From the NCBI GenBank assembly GCA_900312665.1, contig ONZQ02000006.1:887981-951980 (forward strand): DNA of 64,000 nt. Direction: 5' to 3'. Under the pieces are notes generated by a model that had not been told where the DNA came from, searched no databases, and saw nothing but the letters and a program-made list of their open reading frames with translations. The stretch's first letter is position 1. The number at the start of each line of letters is the position of its first letter. Of the stretch, positions 31,518 through 44,179 are shown one piece after another. The stretch is from Cephalotrichum gorgonifer (Eukaryota > Ascomycota > Sordariomycetes > Microascales > Microascaceae). The translations under genes were made by a program, and so were the position numbers.

Positions 31518-33284
31518 ATGTCAAACGCCGCAGTCGGAAACGTCTACGACCAGATAATCAAGGAGGTGGTGGAGACTTCCAGGGTGGACTTTGAGGAGAG
31601 TGGCATCGATGACTCCATTCTCGAGGAACTTCGCGCGGTAAGTCGCCTATTTCGCAGGTCTGGTTTGATTGTTCTCCCAAGCCGAGTGTGCGGGTGCTGG
31701 TTTTCTCCCCCCTGAGGGGAAGTCGGATCCGTTTTGTTTTAAAAAAGTGAAAGAGCAGAAAGAAGGGTAAAAGGATAAGGGTCTTGGTGCGGTTCTATCA
31801 ACGAAGACAGACAATGGCAGAAGGCAGGACGGTGCCCGAGACTTGGCCCGGTTCGGCGGGGGGTGGGGAGAAACAGCTGGAAACGGGAGGCGAGGGGCGA
31901 GCCAGCATTATTTGGGCCTTTTTAAGTCGCCACTTCCCCTCACACTAGCCCCGACAGCCGCCAGAAGCCTGGCTGCTGCCTGTTCCCACCCCGTTCTCTA
32001 ATTTCATTGGTCGGCTTACGTTTCCACTTTGTCCCGACGTGGGGCGGGACTCATTCAAGATGGCCGATGGCCTGACGTTTATGGGGTGCAAACCTGTGCG
32101 ACCTCGCAGCCTCGTGTTAGTTAACAGAGCTTGATGCGATTCGCACATATTTCGCCATGGAGTCAAGCGCAAAACGCACGATGGCAAGTCACTGACTCTT
32201 CTGTAACAGGGATGGCAGCGAAAGCTTTCCCAGCTGAAGGTGGCCGAGTTCCCCTGGGATCCGAAGCCGGACGCTCCTCTTGGAGCAGCTGCCGGATCCG
32301 CCGCCGCCGCCGTTCCCAGCGGCTCTGGCTTTGCGCCACAGAGGACGACCCCTCAAGAGGGAGGTCAGCCGCTACCAGCCTCCTCGGGATCCAACGGACA
32401 GCAGCCTGGCGGCATGGTTAAGCAGGAGCCGGGTATCAAGCAGGAGCCAGGGCTTCAGACCAGCATGATGCCCCCCACCTATTCCGACCCACGGAGTGTT
32501 GCCGCGGAAAGGGCCTCCCAGGCTTTGCAAAAGAACTATGGTCAGAGGGCCACGAGTTCTATTAACGCCATCCAGGCTGGCATGTCACAGAACCCGCCCC
32601 ATCCCGGGGCCATGCAACAACAGCAGCAGCCTCCAAATGGCCACCCCAGTGCTGAGCAGGTGTATCACCAGCAGCTCGCACAGCAGCACAACCCCGCGCA
32701 GCAGCAGCAGCAGCAGGGCCAGTACCAGCCGTCGATGCCCCAGACTGACGGTGCCGACGGGTTCGACGCAGAGGGTGTACTCGTACAGCGGGACGCAGAG
32801 GGTAACATGGTCGAGATGGGACGTTTCGAAATCGACCGCATGATCCACGCTCGGATACTCGAAAATGCGAAGAGCATGGAGGGCGGCGGATTCATGGTAC
32901 CACTGAAAGAGGCCACGAAGCACACCAGGCCCCGCAAAACTAGGAAAGCGGCGGGTGCATCGGGCCAGGTCGACGGCGGCGATGATGACGACGACGACGA
33001 TGAAAAAGACGAGGATGCCATCAACTCCGACCTCGACGATACCGACGACGATAGGGAGGACTCGGAGGTTGACGAGGAGGGGCTGAGCCATATAATGCTC
33101 TGCATGTACGACAAGGTGCAGCGCGTCAAGAACAAGTGGTAATTGTTTCTTCCCGATGGAAGGTGCGGAGAAACAAACTCGGAACTAACAGCTTTGTAGG
33201 AAGTGCACGCTGAAAGACGGTGTCCTCACGGTGAATGGGAAGGAGTACCTCTTCCACAAGGCCACTGGCGAGTATGAGTGGTAG
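31518..33284 (+). CDS. TOA1: TFIIA large subunit (Toa1), three exons
   Basis: Exons 31518-31637, 32210-33138 and 33200-33284; 377 residues. The first exon gives the N-terminal helix VGNVYDQIIKEVVETSRVDF. After an unusually long 572-nt intron it continues GWQRKLSQLKVAEFPWDPKP, the conserved TFIIA four-helix-bundle end. The middle is a Gln/Pro-rich linker (residues about 60-210) with two KQEPG copies. The Asp/Glu block (about 290-325) precedes the C-terminal beta-barrel (LCMYDKVQRVKNKW and KCTLKDGVLTVNGKEYLF). TFIIA stabilises TBP on promoters and is needed for RNA polymerase II initiation. One TACTCGTA octamer falls inside the coding region at 32778. Both 3' splice sites have good branch and pyrimidine signals. 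Confidence 0.95.
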
Positions 33285-35433
33285 AGTGGTGGGGGGGGGT
33301 TCCGACACGAGGGGTGTATTCGTTTAGACTGGAGATGGTAACGTCAGCCCTACGAATATTAGGTTTGAGGTGCGAGTGGCAGACACGCTTGATTTTTTTT
33401 CCTCCCCGGCGCAGGCTAGATTTCGCGGGTGGACAATGTGTTAAGAGGAAATGCCACCGCAGGGCAGCAAGTCAAACGATGTGTGCTCCTCCGTCTAGCT
33501 GGCGGTATTAGGAGCGCACAACGGCAATTGGGGCCGGAAGTCAAGGTTGAAAGGACTGCCGGAAAGGAAAATGTACGCTACGAGGTTCGATGAATACAGA
33601 CAGGTTCAAGGCCATGGTTCTTCAATCGCATTTAGGTGCCGGGCGTGACCTTGTTTTCGTGGATCGCGTCTTCGTTGATGTTGCCCGCCTAGGGGGAAAC
33701 GAAGACTTGTTCCTCCTTCGTGATCTCTTCCGCAGGGTCGTCAAGGGTCGTTGCTTTCCCACTTGTAGCGTAAATCGTCTTCTCGCCCTTCTCTCTTGTG
33801 AGCCACCCTCTCCTTCCTTCCTTACCTAGTAGCCTCCGTCGTCAAAACCCAGTGGTTGAGATGTTGGAGCCACAGATGAGATGGCTCTCTCCTCCCGGAT
33901 ATTTTCTCACTTACGTTCACTAAATCCTGACAGTAGAGATGCCCATGGATAATGTTGGCGAGATTCCAAGTTCTAGCGAACGGGCGCGAGGGTGAGTCCA
34001 GGGCCAGTGCCTCTCTCCTTCCTGCCCACTGCCCACTGCCCGCCGCCCCCTCGTCTCCGTGATCATCAAACCGGCTATTACGCTCGCAACTCGATTGACA
34101 CAAGACAGGACACGGGAGGTGCGGGAGGTGCAAAAAAAATCGCAGATATTCCCCCTTTTAGAAAGCCTCGGAAACGAAGAGGGCACCCTCCCCCTTTGCC
34201 TATCCCCAGTCCTCCCCAGTTACCATCACACCTCGTTCCTCGGGGGCTTATCTCTGTTCGCTCCCTTCGTTCGATAATACGCCCACCCACCGTCCCTCGG
34301 TTCTTTTCCCTGCGCTCTCGTCTGCCGCCGTGCACCGTAGCAGCCACCGAAGTAACAGGGTGCTATGGAGTACTCGTGATCGATAAATCGCGTCCGTCCC
34401 CCGCCCTCCCTAGGCCTGGAGACGATCACAATATGACATATCAACAACGATAACTCGGGTATGGTGTTTCCCTTTCCGTCCCGGCAATCCTCCCCGTCCT
34501 GCGATCCAACACTCTCCCTACACTCATAACACGAATATCCACCCGCCCCCGCGTCGCGCTTCTCGCTCGCCTTGAATTTTTATTCCCTGACGAGATAATA
34601 GAGAAAAGAGAGCCCGTGCAGTCCCAACAGAAATCTCCACCAACAACGTCGCAGGGACGAACTGATGTGGCCCCGCCCCCTTGCTTCGTCCCTCCCACCT
34701 TTCTCTCCCTTCCCTTCTTTCTCTGTTTACTCGTGCGTTGTAAAAAAAAAATCTCTTGTTTACAAAGTGCTTCGCCACCAGGCCTAAACGGCCCCGACCG
34801 CCTTTCCCAGGCCATTATGTTTTCCCACGTTTACCCTTCCGACTCGCGCAGGGTCTGGGTTCCGGCCCCAAATGAGCTGTCCGGAGTGGAGAGAGGGGAA
34901 GAGAGGGGAGTACCGAGTACCTAAACTCGGACCCGACAGCCTGGTTCACCCCTGTCCGACTTATGTAAAGGGACCGAGTTTGGGGGCTGGGTCATAAATT
35001 AGCGAAGCCTCGATTCTCGCCCCGCGCCTCCCATTTTTGAAGGCCCCTTCCCTGTTCCCCAGTCCAACCCGCCCTCGCGGTACTCATACTAGAAAACTTG
35101 TACATGCAAGTATCCAGGTGCCGGAGTTACACACACCTGCAAATGACCCAAAGTACTACGTAGTACTCTGATGATGGGTACAAGTAATTTCGTCATCCAT
35201 ATATCTGCACGTCGTGTCAGCCTTCGATTTTGGTAGCGGACGGGGACGCCGAAGGTGCTTCCACACCCCCCTCTTGGCAGCCTAGCCCAGGTTCCTTCGG
35301 AAAGGGTGACAAACAAAGCCCAATGGAATTACCAGTACTTGTATGACCGTGAAGAGCCGGGGACAGCCCCCTACTCAGTAAAGTAAGACCGAGATCGACC
35401 CATACGAAGTGATACGCTAAATTACCCATCGCG

Positions 35434-35461
35434 CATCACCTATCACTCATCACTCATCACC
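35434..35461. repeat. Tandem repeat, 7-bp ATCACTC-like unit, about 4 copies
   Basis: Consecutive ATCACCT, ATCACTC, ATCACTC and ATCACC units. It is a short microsatellite in the gene desert. Confidence 0.75.
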
Positions 35462-38400
35462 AGCTGGCTGGTTAATCGTCCGGGCGGGCGGAATCGAATT
35501 GGTGACACCTCCCCCTTCGGAGAGGTAGGTCGGTCCAGGTCCTCAGGAACTTTTTTAGTCGGAGCCTAACCCGAAGGATCGGTACCGTGAATGCCGCTAA
35601 GGTAAATGGGTGGGGAGCTGAAATTGGCTCCCACCTGACTTCCCCTCCCCCCACGCTGACGCCCATGGGCGGTCCTTATGCAGGTCTCTGGTCCGGGGAA
35701 GATCTGCGGCCGTGAGAAGGAGGGCGTCTGTTGTTGTTGTGTTATACCAAGGAATGGTGCACCCCCAAGACCGGATGCACATCGTGTAGGATCCGGAACC
35801 AACACGAGTTCGATCAGAGTGTCCCCCGCATCCTTGCCCCGTCACGTCGAAGATTCGGTGCCGCCAAAGTGACTGCCCGCGGCAGATCACCGCGTCTTAG
35901 GCCTCCCCATCCTTCTTCGTTGCATTGCCCCGATGTGAGAGCCGATCCCACGTCGCTTCGAGTTGCGCCATGTTGGGCACGGGACCCTGTGATGTACTTC
36001 CAAAGCACACCTCGTCATATTATTGGGCCGGGTCCGTGGTCCCTCTACGGGCCTCTCATCCCACGAGTCCATATCGCAACCAAGACTAGCTTCTTGTGGA
36101 CTTGGTGGGTATAGCGAGGCGAGAATCCACCCCCCTCCTGTCACTGTTCGCGGAGCAAAACGCCTGGAGTCCTAGTGGCCTGTCCGAGAACCATGCCCCC
36201 GGGAGGCACCACCGCCCACCTCGTAACTGGATATCGTTAGACCCCGGGCCCGTTTCGGTCAACAATCAGCCCCAGCCCATGTGACGAGACTAAACAGCTG
36301 TCGTATCAGTGTTGGCGTTGCCCTCTGTGACGCCTTGTTGGACGATACTGGGGGTAACCGTTGGCGGATTCGTCAGGTTCACCACCGTGGCATCTGCCTA
36401 GCTCCGCTCGACGGAGTGTCTGCGCCAGTGGGCATCTCGCGCCACGATGGTGGGCACCAGGCGCGGGTGACAGGCCGTCGAATTCTGTGTAACCGAAACC
36501 CAGGCGCCGCTTGCAGGATGGCTTGCCGTATGTAACACTGTACATGGTACGGGTAGAGTAGGACGAATCCGCAGAGAGGCCCGAGCCAACTTAGACCGCT
36601 TGTGCTCGTCCGAGTGTGATCGACTAGCCACGGACACACACACACGCAGATGCACATGCACACCCAACTGCGACGCCAGTGGCTGGATTAATCTTTCGTA
36701 GCCCAATATTCCAGGAACACCTATATTGGGCAGACACGGAGTAGAAGTACTAGTATATTTGTCTGGCCAGGACATTGGTGGACTCGGCAGGTATGCGACA
36801 CACCATGTGGCTCTGATTCGAGCAGGGCATTGCATACCGCTCCTCGGGGGAAGGCGGCTGTTTTGAACATCCAGTGCACCACCAATACGAGGTCCGGATA
36901 ATCCCAGCAAGTGCGAATTGGGTTGGTGGTGGTACAACTCGTATCCGGAGTCCCATGGGGATGTTTTCTCAGAATCGCAGATGGCGGCGTGTAGCACAGT
37001 ACTGTTCGCAGTGTTGGGAGCCTCGAGATACGAGTACTGAGTATACACGTTTACCCACTGGGCCCGAAAAGCTGTGTGGCTCCAATCAGTGGGATCTGTT
37101 TGTCTGTTGGTGGCGTCAATGGAGAACGAAATGCGGCCTAATAATATTCGTGCTGGCGTGTTACAAGTAGTCTTTGTTTGTGGAACTGGCCAAAGCTAGG
37201 CCCGAAGATGAAACTGGACATGGGAATGTTTGCTTCAATTTTCATCCCCGCTACTCATTGCTCCCACCTGACGCCGTACCGACTCTCCGACTTCTCCAGA
37301 GCATGGGACAAAGGTCATTCCATTCCTCTCCATGCTAGAGATATCAGCAGGGTAGGAGCGGTGGACTGCGACTTCGGCCACTCAAGCCACCGGCATCGCG
37401 CCTTCCCGAGATGCAAGTGTGGTATGGCATTACCACTCCGAGTAAGCAGGCGCCACCGTCACCTAGCAGGGGGGGCCGGGGGAGGACTCGTCCAAGTACA
37501 ACTTTGTAAATAATGTTGCAGTAGAGGCAAATAAGGGCCCCCGGATTTCATCTCCGCTGGTTGTTTGCAAGTACGGGTAACCCAAGTACGTACCGGAAGA
37601 CCACCTACCCTTTCACATGTACCTCCACGATCGAGGACCAGGTCGCCCTGGGTGTCCTGCGAGTACAACGAAGTCTAAAGGAAGCAGCAGACCCAAGCTA
37701 TTGCTGGACCTCGTCTCACATCTCTCCTCAAATAATACGACATTATCAGCATCCTCCAAGCGACCTACTTCTGGGCGTGCCCCATGATACGTCAGAGTCC
37801 GGCATCAAGGTTGGGGGGGGGGGCTAATACTTGTTCCTTGGAATCCTGCGGGACTCCTGGGGCGTGAGAGACATCAAGAGTACAAGGATGTACTGCTTTA
37901 TTACGACGGAATTTTATAGAAACGATGTACAAGCCGGGTTCTGCGCTTTGACGGACTTCCCGTGAGCTGGCAGTACCTGTAGGACGGACGAGAAGGAAAG
38001 GGGATATCCCGACAGACTGGTTCGGCTATTCCTCTTTAGAACGTGGCTGCATATTGGGCAAATTGCAGCTCGGAGATGCACCTCAGTGGTTGGCCCCGAG
38101 TCCCGGCTGGCACCAGCGGCTGATTAGCCAAGCCTAATTATGTTCCTACGGCTACTCGTACCTCCGTACGACATAAAGGATTTCATTTCCTATTTCTCCC
38201 ATGGCAATACTATCTTCTATTCGGATGTAGGAGACAAGGTGGTATTTCGTGGCGAGCTCCCAATTAATATTGCCATGGTTCTTGCCATATATGCGTAAAG
38301 GTCAAGTGAGGTGAGCCTGGGGCCGAGGCTGTCGGGGAAAGCAGCAATGAAATGAGTTAGCCCGTAATGATGCTTACGGAGCGCAGGGGTGTTTAAGTAC

Positions 38401-40394
38401 AAGTAAATCATGTTAATCTCTTAATGCTACTATCCAGTACCTGCAAAGAGCGCGAGAGGGTTCATTCCCGCCTTGATTGACACGTCAACTTTCCTAATCG
38501 AGTCCACCCTTCGGACCAAGCTGTGAAGAGGTGTGGTAAGATATGACATGTCTCATCTATCATCTATCACCGAGGTTCCAAGGTGTGGTGCCCTCTGCAA
38601 GCTCATTCCGGTTACAGTGGGACTAGCTCTGGATAATCTCAAAGGTACAAGCACGCAGAAAGATTGGTGAGGAAGGAGGATATGGAAAAATTCAAGCTGA
38701 AGACACGAATCCCTGCGGCTTGGAACCCAGATCACGCCCTCCATGCAGAGACTAAAGTATCACGATACAGAGCGTCGTCCGCGGGCGAAAGTCCCCGTGT
38801 CGTACAGGCTCCAGTTCGCCACGAAGAGAGGTTTGCCTGGCAAAGTGGGGAAGATAGTACAAGTAAAAGAAGCAAGTACACGTTGTGGCACTGGCACCCA
38901 AAAGCAAGCTCTGATCCCTCCCCTCGGGTCTGCCGATCATTGAGCAAAAACCCGAGGGCTCATCATGCCTGGATGTGATCCCCCATTGTCAACCCCCGAA
39001 CCGGGATGCTGTCACAAGAGATTTCCGCACTAGCCGGATTGGGTGACACTTGGACAGGCGCGGGTCGGGACGCTGGATGGAACTAGGGAAAGGAGAGGGG
39101 CGAAGGGGCACGGGGACCGGGGGCAATCGAGCTTCGCCCAATTCCTTCGGTCCCCACGCCTCCGCTAGTTCCTTGGCTTTCCGGTGCCTCGGGTTCAACG
39201 TGCGCAATTTTGCAATTTCCTTCCGGCTTGCCTCGCTTAGGTGTTTCCCGCACCCACGACCACTGGGACGCCCCCCAGCTTCGACTGCAAGCGTGTACTT
39301 GTACCCAAGACAGGTACCGGTATTTGTACTTGTGCTAGTGCCGATATCAGAGGCGTGACGGAGATGGAAAGGGCTCGTGTTTGTGTAATCAAGGTACAAC
39401 CAGGTATACGCGGTCCACTTATTCCTGGGCGGCCAACTTATGATCTCGTCAGATACCATCTTGCTTCGGCTACACCACTCTCGAAGATTGGGCATTAAAA
39501 TCCACCTATTAATCATCAGGTGATAATGTTGCTTTCAGGGCATGCATGCGGCGAGAACCCAGGCAACCCCCAATAATACCAACAATATAGGATCTGGGCT
39601 ATATTGACCGCTCCACAACGCTGGCCCTCCATGATCCAAGGGGCCGTGCGGATGTTAGTAATGTTATAAAGTATTGCTCGTGTTTGTATCAAGCCCACCA
39701 ACCCCGCCTCCTTGTGAAAATGCCTGTTCGTGTGCCCTGCAGGGTGATGGATGTGCCCGCCGTGGCTGCGAGGTCGAAACCCCTCCTGCCCCCCTTCGTC
39801 GGCTTCCTATTGGCCCGGTACCCTACGGCAACCGCCCAATAGGCTATTAGGAGTGCTGGGTGTTCACAGAAACTAAACGCGAGGCCCGGGCGACCACGCG
39901 GCTCGAACGAGTGCCGGTCGTTTCAAGTGATGAATTTGGGGTCGGAGTCCTAATAGAGTGTACCGGTACATGGCGTGGAACAATTGGGGGCTTCGTCATG
40001 CACTCGCCGTGTGGGAGATGGTGAGGTCATCCATGTATCGCAGACGGTGTAACCCACTCAAGCAAGTAGAAGTACAGTTCCTCAACTGATGTGGACTTAA
40101 TATCCTCACTAGTACTACATCGATGTCTGGGACCCCTGCCCTACCGCCATAATATGCCGCACATCATGTCCCTCTAGCGGCTCATCTTACTTTTGTATAT
40201 CGAGCAGTGGCTGGCTCCCTCGATGCCATGCATCTCCTCTGATCCCTGTCCACTGACCTTGCTTTGTGGATCGGATCCACGACTTTGGATATGTTTGTCT
40301 TTCTCGTAAGATCTCTTGATTTACGTCTGGAAGACGATTCTTTCCTTTCTTGACAAACCCGATTCCCGAGCTCTCTTTCGAGTATAGAAGTGCG

Positions 40395-40418
40395 CATGCA
40401 AGTGTACATGCAAGTGTA
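40395..40418. repeat. Perfect 12-bp tandem duplication
   Basis: Two identical adjacent copies of CATGCAAGTGTA. No gene context. Confidence 0.85.
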
Positions 40419-42810
40419 AATTCCACTCCAGTGCCCGTTTCAAGGACCGATCCGAGAGCCGGCAGACAAACAACCCAGTCCGTTTCGCATAAGCTGCAGG
40501 ATCCTTGGTCTGGGGATGGAAATGTCGCTTGAGGAAGGGCTCCGGCCAAAGCACCGTCGAAGCCACTCGTCGAGTTCCAGTCCATACCCTCGAGGCATAC
40601 CAGTCCTCCTACTAATGGAAATAGATTCGAGTACAACCTTGTCCGCCCCAGCCAGTGGGCGCCTTTGTATGAGTATCTGCACAGTACTTAGACTCCTAAG
40701 AAGCGGTGTGTTGGTGGGTGTGGTGCACCCGACTTACATACTCGCACATTGCATCTCGTGGTGGTATTTAGTCTCCCTACTAAATATTCCCCTCCCTTGA
40801 AGGGCGGAATACGGAAGGCGCTTCGGGTCGGGTACGAAGTACAAAGTATGTAACTCGTACTTGTACCCGTCCTCTAGTACTCCCGCCGTTCGTGCTAAAT
40901 GATCCCATCCTGGCTGCTCCTTCCCCATTCCTTTAAATGAAACCCGTGAGGGAACAGAAATTCAACCACCACACCTCCCGAGCTTCAGCTTTCTATATAT
41001 GCATCACCGCTTTCATTGCTCCCGTACAGAGACCGTCTCACGATTGTCCTACCCGCCCCTTTCTCCCTTTATCACCTTTAACGATTTCGTTTAGATCCCA
41101 AGGTCCAGCCACCCTCCATGCTGGCGCGATCGAGGACGCCTTGCTGACACCTTGCGCGCGCACCTAACCCTACCCAACGCAGGCCTTCCTTCCGTGGAAA
41201 CCTTAGCGCGCCTGACCGAACTCCTCCGGCGCGACTGCCTCTTCCTGTGGTCGCCCCTGCCATAAACCTTGGATGGTTTCTGGCCCACAGCCTCTCATGC
41301 AGAGCTCGAATCCGGTCCGGTTTCTATTATTCTCGCCGCGCCCTCGTCTCCTACGTGCCGTCCTCACCGATCGCCCTTTCTGCCACGTCTCGGACACTTT
41401 CGTCTAAGAGCCTAGCTAGCTCTTACACGCGGCCGGGCCCTCGTGCTCTGTTGGCTCTCTTGTAGGTAATTACAACGCTCAACTTGCCACATATCACTCA
41501 CCCCGCCGAGCAAGCAGCCAGTGGGCGTATCGCACATTGCCTTCCCTTTCGGTTCCTCAACCTTCCCATTCCTACCCCCCGCATTGCCTATTGATCGTCC
41601 ATTACACCTCACTTTCCATTGTCCATGCCGTGTGACAATGCCGGGCTACACCCGCCCCTAGCTCCTATAACCGAGAACAATTGCATATGCTCGAGGGGGG
41701 AGTGACCTTGTGCGCGCACCCACATACAACTATACAACTACGCATACGAGTGTTGCGAGGTTCTTCTCTGTTCATATCCACGTCCTGGCCTGCTGCCTTC
41801 CTCTGATATCCCTTCATCATCCGTGCGTGTTGCTATTCACGGCGCCGGGGGCCGTAGCGGGGCGCTCTCGCTCTTGATTGAGGCTCACCTCCATGGCGAA
41901 AGAAGGGAAGATGGCTGGAGGGGGGAACGAACCAGGCTGGCGAAAGAAGCGGGGGAAGAAAGGGGGGGGGGCTTGGGTCGAAGGGTTGTTCCATACTTCT
42001 TCCTTGGCTCCCTTTGGATGGCCACACACACGCGCTGCAGACTTTGGTTCGAGGGACCTGCAGTGCCGCCCTGCATTGCCCGTCCGGGGGCCCACTTGGG
42101 CCCTTAAGGCCACCAAGTTTGCCGAACGGCGGCGACGACGGATGCAGGCCACACACACAGTGTTGGTGGTGGTGGTGTTGATGGGTGTTGGCCAGATGAT
42201 GTTAGGATACCAGCCGTATCCGTAAACAACTATTACACCGTCCCAAGGAACCGACGCCGGCCCTACCTCCCCTCCCGCCCTTTCTTTACATCGCGTCCGT
42301 TTTTGGGGCCACGGCCATGTTTGTACACCTCGACAAGCTGTTGACTTGGCACCAGCCATGTTCGAGTTGACTTTGACTGGCGGGTACGAGGCACATGGGC
42401 CGCATGGTGAACGGCCCTGTTTTTTTTCTTCCTCTAATGGTCACTCAGCTCGCCGTTCGCCCTTGCGACCCTGGCTACAATTTAAAATCGCATCCAGTTT
42501 ACTTACTTACCTACGGCCCATCTCATTCATATTTCTTATCACACCCTCATCAACATTTCACTTTACCTCAGTACCAATTTTTGTCCCATTGGATTTCGTT
42601 CCCCGATTCTTTCCTCTGTCAGCAGTGACTAACTTCACACGAAGCTCCTAAATCTCATCCCCGACAAGGTCTAAGGAAGAGCTGCACGAGTTAGACCTTC
42701 CTTCGACCTACCCGCATCACCAAACCTCCACCCTTTGGGCGCGCGCACTCAACGATCGGTCCGACACCAACATATAGGCACAGCGCATTGCCTTAGGTTT
42801 GGGAGGCGCC

Positions 42811-44179
42811 ATGTCCAAAGATTTAGTCCCGTACGTTACTGGTGGTTTTATCAAAACTCTCACCATTTGCTTCAAACTGTTCTCGGGCTTGAACTGACAC
42901 TTTCAAACTAGCGACGGCCGAGCCGGTTCTCCCCCTACTTATTTTGAGAATGGCCGTGAGTATGGACGCAAGTATGAATACATATTCCCTTGCGATCAGG
43001 TACGCAATTCCTCTTCTCGGCGGGCGGCGTAACTTGCAACGCTTCTAACTGAGCACCTTCAGCTCGAGTTGGACAACCTAGGCATTCTCCATAACACCAT
43101 CACCATCGCCATGGGCGAGGATCGAAAACTCTATTCCGCTCCCGTCTATTTCAGGCACAGGGACGAAAGTACTGGGCCAAACACGAACGGGGCTCCACGA
43201 GGGCCTGCTGGTCGCCAGGTGCTGGATCTAGGGACTGGGAGCGGACTGTGGACAACAGCAATGGCCGAGTGAGTACCGTGATACCCCTGGCCCTAGGTTA
43301 GATCAAAAAGTCTAACTATCGTTCTCTACTCTAGGGAGTATCCCGAGGCCCAAGTATTTGCGGTTGATTTCTTCGACTTCCAGCAACCCCGCCAGTAAGT
43401 GATCTGATCTCGAGCCTCGTAGTCCGCATCACGCTAACTCGGAGATAGGATCTTTAGCAATACGTGGTTCAGCGGCCATATTGATATAGAGAAACCCTGG
43501 ACTTCGCTCCACTCATTTGTTCGTTGGGCTGTGGACAGGCGGCGAGGGGAGGGCGTGCCGGACTTCGATCTCTCTCCCAATAATTGGGACCTGATATACG
43601 CGCGCATGCTCAACGGGTCTATTAGAGATCGACCGCAACTTCATCAGAGAATACTTGAGTAAGCTTCCTTCACCTATCCTTGCAGATGACCCTCAGCCGG
43701 ACACTGAGGCTGGGGGGATCTGCCGCCCGGAGCCGGCTAACTAGCTGGATAGGCACCTCAAACCAGGCTTTGGCTACGCCGAGTTTGTGGAGATCGACTG
43801 GACCCCCCGGTCCGACGATAACACTCTACCCGTGGATTCATACTTTGCCAAGTGGGCAAACGAACTCTTGACGGCGATGGATAAAGCGGGGCGTAGCATG
43901 AGGATTAATCCGAACATGGCCAACATGCTGCGTGACCAAGGATTCGTCAACGTCAAGGAAAGGACGATCAAGCTTCACCATAACCCCTGGATTACCGGAG
44001 GCGACGATGAGAGAATTGGGAGATGGTTCAATCTTGCTCTTACCCACGGGCTCCAGGGCATCAGCATGGCGCCGTTCACCCGATACCTCGGCTGGTCACC
44101 GGATGAGGTGAACAAGCTGGTGGCCAAGGTACGGCATGAGATTTGCCTGCTGAAGCACCACGGATACTGCACGCTGTAA
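42811..44179 (+). CDS. LaeA-like SAM-dependent methyltransferase, six exons
   Basis: Exons 42811-42830, 42912-42999, 43063-43268, 43335-43394, 43449-43658 and 43753-44179; introns 54-94 nt; 336 residues. The first coding exon is only 20 nt. The opening Y-F-E-N-G-R-E-Y and IFPCDQLELDNL resemble the start of LaeA-type enzymes. SAM-binding motif I is VLDLGTGSGLW (residues 89-99), followed by AQVFAVDF (motif II), NNWDLIYARML, and HLKPGFGYAEFVEIDW. These are the usual LaeA family landmarks. LaeA itself is a nuclear regulator of secondary metabolism; most relatives are of unknown substrate and some tailor metabolites. No polyketide synthase, NRPS or velvet gene lies nearby, so a role in a local cluster is not supported. 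All splice junctions keep frame, so it looks functional. Confidence 0.88.

Larger units (their letters stand above)
33285..42810. other. 9.5-kb gene desert
   Basis: No frame in this stretch showed a recognisable domain or a chain of spliced exons with matching phase. It contains TACGAGTA-type octamers (37029, 38153) and TACAAGTA variants, a 7-bp repeat at 35434-35461 and a perfect 12-bp duplication at 40395-40418. The last 400 bp, pyrimidine-rich, are the leader and promoter of the LaeA-like gene. Low-expression or RNA genes cannot be excluded without transcript data. Confidence 0.55.

Noticed and set aside
42811..44179. Secondary-metabolite gene cluster around the LaeA-like gene
   Set aside because: No backbone enzyme, transporter or cluster regulator is visible within the window.
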